Shown: piece after piece, positions 8,882 to 15,932 of the stretch | Layout of the letters: each line of letters begins with the position of its first letter | Numbering within the stretch: the first letter of the stretch is position 1 | NCBI GenBank assembly: GCA_003164815.1 | Contig: PLUF01000075.1 | Span: forward strand, 1-64,000 | Reading direction: 5' to 3' | From: Candidatus Gagatemarchaeum stordalenia | GTDB lineage: Archaea > Thermoproteota > Nitrososphaeria > Nitrososphaerales > Gagatemarchaeaceae | DNA length: 64,000 nt | The notes under the pieces: generated by a model | Seen by the model: the letters and a program-made list of their open reading frames with translations, nothing else | Told to the model about the DNA's origin: nothing | Database searches by the model: none | Position numbers and translations under genes: made by a program

Positions 8882-9166
8882 TCAGGTGCCCGAACTCCGC
8901 GCGGGCTTCCCGTCCACAAGCACCTTCAAATCCCTCCTCTTGAAAACTGCAACCAGCGGCAAACTCATTCCTAGTCTGACTTCGACCTTGTGTACCTCAG
9001 AGCTTCCTACGTCGAAGGACCATGTCTTCGCACCGAGCGAGTAGTAGTATTCATCGGCCAACTTCTCTCCGTCCAGCTCGACGCGGATATGCTTCGTTAG
9101 CCAGTCATGATCTACTGTAAGTGTGTGCTTCTCCTTCTCTCCGATTTCAAATTGCTGTTTCGCCAT
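8882..9166 (-). CDS. Small cytosolic beta-rich protein of unknown function
   Basis: 94 residues, ATG at 9166 preceded by a purine-rich AGAGGTGAAAG-type ribosome-binding stretch. It is hydrophilic with alternating hydrophobic residues (HTLTVDHDWLTKHIRVELDG, KTWSFDVGSSEVHKVEVRLG), suggesting a beta-sandwich, and has no signal peptide or membrane helix. It stands alone between the ABC relic and the third operator copy. I do not recognise a family. Confidence 0.6.
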   Translation of the reverse strand: MAKQQFEIGEKEKHTLTVDHDWLTKHIRVELDGEKLADEYYYSLGAKTWSFDVGSSEVHKVEVRLGMSLPLVAVFKRRDLKVLVDGKPARSSGT

Positions 9167-9333
9167 TCTCTTTCACCTCTATCCCCAGTCACTCACATAA
9201 ATCAAGAAGAACGTCGAATCCTAAACTTCCATATGCTACCCAAGACTATCACAACCACGGTAAGGACGATTACTAGTTCGATCTGATGAGTACTGATCAA
9301 TTCATGCGACCAGCTTTAGGATCTTCCAACACC

Positions 9334-9369
9334 GGATAAATGCAGTTCGACTGGTACAAAATTTGTACC
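9334..9369 (+). promoter_or_regulatory. TATA-like box plus palindromic operator (copy 3, no obvious gene)
   Basis: ATAAATGCAGTTCGACT is followed by the perfect palindrome GGTACAAAATTTGTACC. It points into the 3' end of the minus-strand secreted-protein gene, so it has no downstream plus-strand gene; it may be a leftover promoter or drive an antisense transcript. Confidence 0.55.
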
Positions 9370-9376
9370 TGGCCCA

Positions 9377-11662
9377 TCATCCTCTGTTTCTTGTTTGGGG
9401 TAGAGTTCGTCCTGCAATCTTCCCTAGAAAATAGACCCCGGCCACGAGGAATCCGAAGAATGTCATCAGGATGTACTCCTCGTCGGGCGGGGGAGGTGTG
9501 TGGACAACGTTATCGTAGGTTTGGAACACGCTGCTCACTCCCCAGGAGTTGGTGATTCCGAACTGGTATGTCCCGTTCATGCTCATCGGGAACGACAGCT
9601 CATAGAACCCGTAGTACCCCGAAGGGGAGGGAGATTCTGTGTTCGGAGTCAATGTCTCATTGACAATCAAGTTCCCATTCGGATCCTTCACCCAGAGATT
9701 CGTCACCCCTCCTGTCTGCGGTCCCATGAGGACCATCGCCTGGAAGTCCGTTTGCTCGTTCTGTGCGTTCAGCAGTTTCGCTCCGCCACCACCGAGGTTC
9801 GCGTAGATTGTGCTGTTCCCTCCGTAGAGGAACCCGTAGACGCTGCTCAGGTTCCCCGGCTCGTACGTTATCGGCGAGATGAAGCTCGGAGAGCTGCCGT
9901 TGTAGTCCCATGCCAGGTAGGGATTGCTCGGGGCGATCAGGCTGAAATTCAGGGGTATGGCGATCAGCTGCCTCAGCGGGTCCAGGTAGTATCCATCCAC
10001 GCTCTGGAACGGGAGCGATGGAATCAGGGTCCGGTCGATGAGGAACGACGAGAACGCATCTGGGACCATGTAAGAGTAGTTCCCTGAACCACCTGTCACG
10101 GTGATGTGGAGGTAGGGCATGGTGGTATCGTTCGTCATGGCGAGGTTGGCGTCGTTGAGGAGGAAGACCCACCTGCCTCCCGAAGAAGAGACGGGCTCGA
10201 GGCTCATCACGTTCGAGTAGGCCGGGAAGAGGTCGTCCTCGAAGTCCTTGGCGATTTCCTGAGAAGGGCCGAATGTCTGGTTCAGCGACGACAGCAGGTG
10301 CGGGTCTAGCGGGTCCGGCGTCACGAGAGAGATGTTTACCGAGTCCGAAGGGTCGAGGCCCGAGGGCCCGTAGGTGAAGACCGTTAGGTACCCGCTGTAA
10401 TAGAAAGGCTGGTAGAGGTACGAGGTGTTGAACAGCCCGTAGTCGCCTCCTGCGAAGCCCTTCGAGACGGCCAGCTCTGTGACGTTGAAGTATTCGAGCC
10501 CCTGCCCCGTGTAGCCCTGAATCTTCCCCACGTTTGAGGTGAAGTAGATCTTCACGACCCGATGCGCGAAGGTGAGGACGGGATAGGTCGTGTTGGTGGT
10601 CTTTGTGCCCAGGTTGATGGTGGTCTGGTTCCAGAATGAGAGGTCCTGACTGATGTCTCCTGAAGCGAGGTTTGCTTTCACCCCCCAAGCCATCGTCGTG
10701 AAGTTGAACGAGTTGATCAGCGCCCTCTCGCGGGTGTCGTTCACGGCCACGATCGGCGCTGTGTTGGCATCCCCTCCATACGAGTAGCCCGGGTTGTTCC
10801 CGTCGTACCTTAGGAGCGTGACGAAGGGCCTCTCGTAGGCGCTCGAGTTCTTGGAATTGTACTCCATGTACGTGAAATATTTGAAATAAGGTGCGTAGTT
10901 GACGACCGCGAAAGGCTGATTCTGTGTCTTTGACCCGAGCAGGGCGCCCTGGTAGTCGAACGCCTTCGCTGTCATGGTGATCTTCGAGGTTCCTGTGGTG
11001 TTGGCTACCGTGAACAGGAAGTACCCTGTCGAACTGGAGTTGCTGTACGAGGTCAGCTTTACGAAGCTCGGGTCGAACTGGGGCTCGACGACGACCGTGA
11101 TGTCGGGGCGCTGCTGCATGAAGAGGAAGCCGTAGGTGTAGTTGACGATGAACTCGTCGTCATGATAGAAGGAACCGTCTGAGTTCCTGAGGACCTGATG
11201 GAGCGAGTTAGTGACGTTGCTCAGCTCCGTCTGGAAGGTCAATTCGAACGCGCGGATTTCGACCGACTCGCTGGTCGAGAGCGAGGAGGAGAGAGTGACC
11301 GTCGAGTTGCCTGAGGTCTCCACCATGGTGAAGGTCACCGTGATCGTCACGGAGTACGTCCCGGAGACGTTCGCCACGACCTGGAGCAACCAGCCTCTCT
11401 GCGCGGCTAGGACGGTGCCGTCGTATGACCACGAGTACGAGTAGGATGTCGTGTTGGGCCCGAGCGAGACCGAGGGGGTCACTGCGAACTCGTCCCCGAG
11501 ATAGAGCGAACCGTCAGGATTCGAGCGTATGTAGGTGACTGACGAGGAGATGCAGTTCCCGTACACATCGCATGGGTCGCTCGATGCTGAAGATAAGGCA
11601 GGAATGATGAGTTGCGAAGCGGCGACTGCAAGCAAAGCAACTCCAATGATAGTTAACTTCAC
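9377..11662 (-). CDS. Large cell-surface protein with beta-sandwich repeats and a C-terminal membrane anchor
   Basis: 761 residues. An N-terminal signal peptide (KLTIIGVALLAVAASQLI) is followed by repeated Ser/Thr/Asn/Tyr-rich stretches that look like Ig/PKD-type beta domains. An early example (residues 40-135) has alternating strands ending in YSVTITVTFTMVE. Many N-x-S/T sequons suggest glycosylation. A C-terminal helix (YILMTFFGFLVAGVYFLGKI) and a basic tail (RTLPQTRNRG) anchor it in the membrane with the bulk outside. It is probably an S-layer-associated or surface adhesion/binding protein; no catalytic motif is seen. Confidence 0.7.
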   Translation of the reverse strand: MKLTIIGVALLAVAASQLIIPALSSASSDPCDVYGNCISSSVTYIRSNPDGSLYLGDEFAVTPSVSLGPNTTSYSYSWSYDGTVLAAQRGWLLQVVANVSGTYSVTITVTFTMVETSGNSTVTLSSSLSTSESVEIRAFELTFQTELSNVTNSLHQVLRNSDGSFYHDDEFIVNYTYGFLFMQQRPDITVVVEPQFDPSFVKLTSYSNSSSTGYFLFTVANTTGTSKITMTAKAFDYQGALLGSKTQNQPFAVVNYAPYFKYFTYMEYNSKNSSAYERPFVTLLRYDGNNPGYSYGGDANTAPIVAVNDTRERALINSFNFTTMAWGVKANLASGDISQDLSFWNQTTINLGTKTTNTTYPVLTFAHRVVKIYFTSNVGKIQGYTGQGLEYFNVTELAVSKGFAGGDYGLFNTSYLYQPFYYSGYLTVFTYGPSGLDPSDSVNISLVTPDPLDPHLLSSLNQTFGPSQEIAKDFEDDLFPAYSNVMSLEPVSSSGGRWVFLLNDANLAMTNDTTMPYLHITVTGGSGNYSYMVPDAFSSFLIDRTLIPSLPFQSVDGYYLDPLRQLIAIPLNFSLIAPSNPYLAWDYNGSSPSFISPITYEPGNLSSVYGFLYGGNSTIYANLGGGGAKLLNAQNEQTDFQAMVLMGPQTGGVTNLWVKDPNGNLIVNETLTPNTESPSPSGYYGFYELSFPMSMNGTYQFGITNSWGVSSVFQTYDNVVHTPPPPDEEYILMTFFGFLVAGVYFLGKIAGRTLPQTRNRG

Positions 11663-11738
11663 TGATTCTTCGCAGACGTTCGCGAGAGCAGGCTAAAACG
11701 CTCCTCTGCAAGGAGACGGTCTGACTACAGATGATTAC

Positions 11739-12011
11739 TCAACCAAGGACGCACGCGAACTGAACTTCCGAAGGGGTGTGAATCACTTGAGCTATGCAGT
11801 ACTGGCCAGTTGAGAATCTAGCGGCACCATACTGGAAGTATTCCAGCGTGAGAGATTGAAACATTTCTTGACACCTGCCGTTAGAGGGTCCCTCTGGCAT
11901 GCATCCTAAGCCGTGCGAGGGATAGTCGTAGATAACAGGAACAAGCAATGCGATTAAGGTGAGTGCTAGGGCAAGAGTAACCACAATCACCCCGATTCTT
12001 CGTCGTTTCAT
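11739..12011 (-). CDS. Small secreted or membrane-anchored Cys-containing protein
   Basis: 90 residues. KRRR is followed by a long hydrophobic helix (IGVIVVTLALALTLIALLVPVIY), then a short outside domain with four Cys (GCMPEG, GRCQEM, QYCIAQ, FACVLG) that could form two disulfides. It lies just upstream of the big surface protein on the same strand but is separated by about 75 nt. No family recognised. Confidence 0.55.
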   Translation of the reverse strand: MKRRRIGVIVVTLALALTLIALLVPVIYDYPSHGLGCMPEGPSNGRCQEMFQSLTLEYFQYGAARFSTGQYCIAQVIHTPSEVQFACVLG

Positions 12012-12183
12012 CTTGCTATCCTCAAACGGGAACCACCCAAGTCACTTTTTACACTTTTCCAAATCCAAGGAACCTGAACCCCTTGCTCCAGCCGTCCCTA
12101 GCTCGGCTCGAGGTACTCGTTGAAGACTCGATATTGAGACTTCCAACCCTCGCCGTTTTATCGGGTGGGGCTCCAACTCTGTG

Positions 12184-12276
12184 TTGCCTGCAGTCGGAAG
12201 GAACCACAAAAAAGAGTCGCAGGACCGAGTTCAACAAGAGGATGGGGCGGCTAATCTGTGGCTGAGGCTGGAAGAG
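12184..12276 (+). pseudogene. Broken copy of the small zinc-finger-like gene at 14100
   Basis: The start (LPAVGRNHKK) and the later part (RRTEFNKRMGRLICG then stop then GWKS) match the intact gene at 14100 in two different frames. An A-run after the HKK codons carries a +1 insertion, and a Cys codon of the CGCGW motif has become TGA. The CCGTTTTATCG promoter-like sequence upstream is kept. Two separate lesions make this a clear pseudogene. Confidence 0.8.
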
Positions 12277-12904
12277 CGAGCTCGACAGATTCTTTCTTCA
12301 ATTGCTCTATTGAAGAGTTTCCAATCGATTGTCGCTCCCTCGCTTCTGAGTCGATGCTCTCGAGCAGCTGAAGCAATGATTTTCCCCCGGTAGTAAGTTG
12401 GTACATCCGTACTTTCCCATAGACGACTTCATTATGCACCAGTCCGTGCCGAGTCAACGATGAAATATGCTGATCCACTGCTCTCCAATCCATTCCGAGC
12501 TCCTTAGCCAATTGATGTCGGTCCTTCGGTTTACTCAATGCGATCAACAGCCGAAGTCTCGTCTTGCCCCCTTTCATCCTCATGAATAAGCGGAAGACAT
12601 CGGAATCGAAGCCGAGCCCCTCCCATCTCGACCTAACTTGTCCGCGCCACTTCCATAGTCCGCCAACAAGAAGCCAACTCGTTGGAGCCAGAACAAGAGA
12701 ATGAATTGAGAAGAACTGAATACCGAATAACAATGGCGCTAACGCCCGCGCGGCTGGATTCGCGGACATCGTAAGTCCTCCAAGGACGGTCGATCCGGTC
12801 AGAATTACTATGAACGACGGGACTAGAATACTCAGGAGAAGGAAAAGGCTATTCATCGTCGCGAAGCCGAAGAGCGCCACTAGGACATAATTCAGCCTAG
12901 ACAA
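12251..12904 (-). CDS. Membrane-anchored winged-helix regulator divergent from a G1-like peptidase
   Basis: 217 residues, TTG start at 12904. Three hydrophobic helices lie in the first 90 residues, followed by a basic linker (WKWRGQVRSRWEG) and a winged-helix domain (about 105-185: GKTRLRLLIALSKPKDRHQLA, MDWRAVDQHISSLTRHG, then the wing KVRMYQLTTGG). One-component membrane regulators of this kind sense an outside signal and bind DNA directly. It is divergent from the secreted protein at 12991 across an 86-bp spacer carrying a perfect palindrome. A homologous protein at 33021 also adjoins a G1-like gene. Confidence 0.75.
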   Translation of the reverse strand: MSRLNYVLVALFGFATMNSLFLLLSILVPSFIVILTGSTVLGGLTMSANPAARALAPLLFGIQFFSIHSLVLAPTSWLLVGGLWKWRGQVRSRWEGLGFDSDVFRLFMRMKGGKTRLRLLIALSKPKDRHQLAKELGMDWRAVDQHISSLTRHGLVHNEVVYGKVRMYQLTTGGKSLLQLLESIDSEARERQSIGNSSIEQLKKESVELALPASATD

Positions 12905-12920
12905 GCAACGCTGTGACCCG

Positions 12921-12959
12921 ATTCCAAGTTAAATAGTTTAGTCAGAGTACACTGACTAA
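12921..12959 (+). promoter_or_regulatory. TATA box (TTAAATAG) and palindromic operator for the G1-like gene
   Basis: TTAAATAG at about 12929-12936 is followed by the inverted repeat TTAGTCAG-agtaca-CTGACTAA (12938-12959), 8 perfect base pairs on each arm. It sits between the TATA box and the start at 12991 and is the likely target of the neighbouring membrane-anchored winged-helix protein. Confidence 0.65.
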
Positions 12960-12990
12960 GCTTCATAGGAAACTCACTCCTATGTAATCG

Positions 12991-13998
12991 ATGATGAAAA
13001 CACATACCAGATTGACAGCAACAATCATGACTACCTTCATCCTTGCGCTCATGGTCTCGGGTACTCCTCTTGCATTCGCTAGCGCCCCCACCTCGACACC
13101 AAGCAAAACCGCCCCTGAAGTTCCAACCGCACTGATAAGCTACGTTGAACAGCACCCTGGCACTTATGGATGTGTCAGTGGGACCCTCGTCCCATTCACA
13201 ATAACGTCTACGACATGCCCTGCGTCGACTAACAACATTCGAGACGGTCTATCAATGAAGACAACATCAATGACCACTCAAAGGGTTGGGCCTGTTCCGG
13301 ATTCCACGTATTCGATCACATGCACCGGAGTCTGCCTCGCGGGAACTGACAATAGCGGTTCGACCTACTACACATTATGGGATGCCTTCGCCTATGTTCC
13401 AACCCTGCCTTCCTCGACATATTCATCTTCGCCCTACGTCCTAGAGTGGATGGGCCTGGCGACGTGCGTGCCCTCCTGCAGCGGCTACCTTGTTCAGGGA
13501 GGAAATGCCTATGGAGTGGACGGTAGCAGCAACTCCCAGAACCCAAGCGTCTTCGTGGAGTATGTCTCGTCTTCGGGGACGTGTTCAACCTCCTTCTGCG
13601 GGAACTACATTAGCAGCGCTACAGGAGATGACGACAACTGGGAAATGAACTACCTATCGGCTTCTAGCCAGTGGCTGCTCTACGGACAAGACTACACAAA
13701 AAGCACCTACACAACGTACTACATACCAGTGGGAGGAAGCGGGAACATGCCCTACAGTAGCCTACATTACGGTCTGACCGCAGTCGAGGGAGGCGCAGCT
13801 AACAGTGCAAGCGACTGGCCAGGAACAGTCACGTTCACAAGTGTAGTCGGAGAGGACACTAGTCGAAACTATCAACTGGGGACTCAAGGCACCAACTTCG
13901 CCGGACCTTCTGGATCGAGCTTGACAGCCAGCATTTCATATTCCACATCATCCTGCTACGCGGGTACTTGTGCAAGCATTGCCCTAGGGGTCACGTAA
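12991..13998 (+). CDS. Secreted G1 (glutamic) peptidase-like protein
   Basis: 335 residues with an N-terminal signal peptide (TTFILALMVSGTPLAFAS). The mature part has the pattern of G1/eqolisin-type beta-sandwich peptidases: an EWMGL segment, a candidate catalytic Gln in LVQGG (near residue 168), an aromatic-acid segment FVEY, and a candidate catalytic Glu in TAVEGG (near 265). Cys pairs (CVPSC, CSTSFC) suggest disulfides. G1 peptidases act at low pH outside the cell, so it would supply peptides from extracellular protein. Family membership is inferred from motif order, not a search. Two more proteins here share the pattern (33571 and 53363). Confidence 0.55.
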   Translation: MMKTHTRLTATIMTTFILALMVSGTPLAFASAPTSTPSKTAPEVPTALISYVEQHPGTYGCVSGTLVPFTITSTTCPASTNNIRDGLSMKTTSMTTQRVGPVPDSTYSITCTGVCLAGTDNSGSTYYTLWDAFAYVPTLPSSTYSSSPYVLEWMGLATCVPSCSGYLVQGGNAYGVDGSSNSQNPSVFVEYVSSSGTCSTSFCGNYISSATGDDDNWEMNYLSASSQWLLYGQDYTKSTYTTYYIPVGGSGNMPYSSLHYGLTAVEGGAANSASDWPGTVTFTSVVGEDTSRNYQLGTQGTNFAGPSGSSLTASISYSTSSCYAGTCASIALGVT

Positions 13999-14099
13999 TC
14001 CCTGGGCACCCTCGCCTTTTTTAGATTGCCCGTAATGCTATCTAGTAACTCAACCGTTTCGACGGCCGCCGTTTTATCGCCGCTACACCCATTCCATTC

Positions 14100-14327
14100 T
14101 TGCCCGCGGATGGAAGAAACCACAAGAAGACTCACAGAACAGAGTTCAACAGGAGGATGGGTCGATGGATCTGCGGGTGCGGCTGGAAGAGCCCAAGGAT
14201 GAACTCTCGGAAGACCTCTCGGAATCTGGTGAAATCAGCCAGGACCGCGCTTGACTGTCCTCAGGAGCTACCCGTCTTCGCGCTCTTGGGCCGGGAGGCT
14301 TCGCACGCCGCGCCCTTGATCCAGTGA
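14100..14327 (+). CDS. Small basic zinc-finger-like protein
   Basis: 75 residues, TTG start at 14100. The conserved N-terminal half (PADGRNHKKTHRTEFNRRMG, then RWICGCGWKS) is very basic and contains a CGCGW motif. The C-terminal half overlaps the opposite-strand gene at 14261 and may not be conserved. The promoter-like CCGTTTTATCG upstream is shared with the broken copy at 12.2 kb. With that copy it brackets the G1-like/regulator pair as direct repeats. A nucleic-acid-binding role is a guess from charge. Confidence 0.5.
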   Translation: MPADGRNHKKTHRTEFNRRMGRWICGCGWKSPRMNSRKTSRNLVKSARTALDCPQELPVFALLGREASHAAPLIQ

Positions 14328-14467
14328 TCCCCGCAGTTCGAGCACATCGTCCCCACCTTCACCCACTTGTGCTTCTGTCGCACGTACAGGTTGACGAGCC
14401 TTCCGAACGGTTGATCGCCCGGCTTGCGGTTCCCGTCGCAGAGGTGAGTCTTTGAGCCGATCTTCAT
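14261..14467 (-). CDS. Small Cys-containing protein (possible zinc finger)
   Basis: 68 residues, basic and rich in Lys. The segment KHKWVKVGTMCSNCGDHWIKG holds a CxxC, with further Cys at HLCDGN and AACEAS. It overlaps the 3' end of the convergent gene at 14100 and ends next to the GTGTATAC array. It has a typical small archaeal zinc-binding look but no recognised family. Confidence 0.45.
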   Translation of the reverse strand: MKIGSKTHLCDGNRKPGDQPFGRLVNLYVRQKHKWVKVGTMCSNCGDHWIKGAACEASRPKSAKTGSS

Positions 14468-14489
14468 CCCAAGGGCCCTCCGGCCGAGA

Positions 14490-14593
14490 GTGTATACACA
14501 CTAGGTCGTCGCCGTGGAGAGAGTGTATACGCTCTGACCCACGCGGCCCATTGTGTATACACACTAGGAAGACGGTTAGGACAGAGTGTATAC
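14490..14593. repeat. GTGTATAC iteron array, parS-like (array 1)
   Basis: Four GTGTATAC sites start at 14490, 14523, 14553 and 14586, spaced 33, 30 and 33 bp, i.e. about three helical turns, so all face the same side of the DNA. Two extend to the palindrome GTGTATACAC. The array lies immediately 3' of the ParB-like gene. Two more arrays with the same motif and spacing are at 42.9 and 56.5 kb. A partition-site role is inferred. Confidence 0.7.
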
Positions 14594-14612
14594 CCTTTCT
14601 GGGAGGCCCGCA

Positions 14613-15932
14613 TCACTCCAGGCGCACCTTGGCGGCGGGAATGCCGATGCTGACGGGGACGACCCACTTCCTAGCCCCCTCGTCGTAGCCGAAGTAGGAG
14701 TGACCGCCCTCGCCGTCTGGGATGCACTTGAGCCAAGCCCCTTCGACGTCGTCCCAAATGAGCGACCCCCTGCCGCTGTCGCGGGGCTCCAGCTTCTTCT
14801 CCAGCATTGAGAAGAACTCCCTCTTGCTGGTGAGAACCGTGCCGTCGTTCCGCTGGTCGAGCATGATCTCGAGCTCCTCCCCGCACTTCTCGTTGGTGCA
14901 GGTCCCGAGCAGGAGGGCAGACCGAAGCGTGATGGCCTCCTTCCCGAGGGGTACCGCACCGGCCATCGCCTTCTCCGGTCTCCCGGGCCTGAACATGATT
15001 GCATCGGGATACCATGGGAGCTCGATCACGTTCTCCGAGCCGCACTCCGGACAAATCAGGAACTGTGCAAATCTCGCAACAGTCTGGTACCTCGAGGGGC
15101 TGTTGTCGCTCCTGTTGGCCTCTTTTTCGACCTCATGCTCCTTCGGACCCGGCGCGCTCCGGACCTTCTCCTGAGTCTCCGGAATGATACTCGGAGGTAC
15201 GCGGAGCGATGGTTGCGTTGCGCCCGACGGCTTGGGTACGAACTGCCATCCCCACGCCGGCAGGGAAGAGAGAAGTGACTCTAGGCTGAACTTCGACCCC
15301 ATAGTCTCTATCTCATCGACCTTCCAGTTGTGGTCCGCCGCCTGAATCGCCATGGGGAGCCACTTGGCCTCGTCGAGCGCCACCAGCCTCTCGATGTGCC
15401 TGTGGGTGAACCTGAACTCCGAGATGCGCTCGATCTTGTAGAGGCTCTCGATGAGGCCCTTGTCCTGGATCAGGACCGCGAGCGTGACCCTCTCCTTAGC
15501 CCGCTTGACCGTGAGCCCGATGTCACCTGCGAGGGCTTCCAGCGAGTGGTGGTTGCGATAGTAGCTCGCGAAGAGGTTGAGCTCCTCCAGGACGCTGAGG
15601 TTGGCCCTCTTCACGTTCTCCGTGAGCAGCTCCCTCTGGAGCCTCCCCTCCTCCATGTGGTTGACGACGATGGCCTTGAAGGACCTGAGGCCGGCCTTCC
15701 TGCACGCATAGAACCGCCTGCACCCGATGTAGACGAGGTACTTGGCGCCGGCCGCTCCCGCAACGCCGTTTGGAGGCGCGACCACCGCCTTCCCCGGCTG
15801 CACCTGACCCACCGCCTTCAGGCTTTCGGCCAGCTCTTCGACGTTCGCGTAGTCGAACCGTATCCTTGCGGAGGGGTGGACCGCGCATTCTTCGAGGGGG
15901 AGGAGGGAGTACGTCTCCTCAGCTTCGTTCAT
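14613..15932 (-). CDS. parB: ParB/Spo0J-like partition protein
   Basis: 439 residues. The N-terminal 120 residues follow the ParB nuclease-domain pattern: VHPSARIRFDYANVEELAES, then VQPGKAVV, the box IGCRRFYACRKAG (equivalent to GERRxRA, with Cys for Glu), and ELLTENVKRANLSVLEEL (the ENxQR segment). A helical DNA-binding region follows (HSLEALAGDIGLTVKRAKER). The C-terminal 200 residues contain CPECGSENV and TCTNEKCGEE Cys pairs, a probable zinc ribbon not usual in ParB. It overlaps the upstream 455-aa gene by 4 nt and is followed by the GTGTATAC array, the arrangement expected of a plasmid partition locus. No ParA is visible. Confidence 0.75.
   Translation of the reverse strand: MNEAEETYSLLPLEECAVHPSARIRFDYANVEELAESLKAVGQVQPGKAVVAPPNGVAGAAGAKYLVYIGCRRFYACRKAGLRSFKAIVVNHMEEGRLQRELLTENVKRANLSVLEELNLFASYYRNHHSLEALAGDIGLTVKRAKERVTLAVLIQDKGLIESLYKIERISEFRFTHRHIERLVALDEAKWLPMAIQAADHNWKVDEIETMGSKFSLESLLSSLPAWGWQFVPKPSGATQPSLRVPPSIIPETQEKVRSAPGPKEHEVEKEANRSDNSPSRYQTVARFAQFLICPECGSENVIELPWYPDAIMFRPGRPEKAMAGAVPLGKEAITLRSALLLGTCTNEKCGEELEIMLDQRNDGTVLTSKREFFSMLEKKLEPRDSGRGSLIWDDVEGAWLKCIPDGEGGHSYFGYDEGARKWVVPVSIGIPAAKVRLE

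Noticed and set aside
12251-12904. Selenocysteine reading of the TGA in the neighbouring small pseudogene
   Set aside because: The same copy also has a frameshift, so the TGA is simply a decay mutation of a Cys codon.
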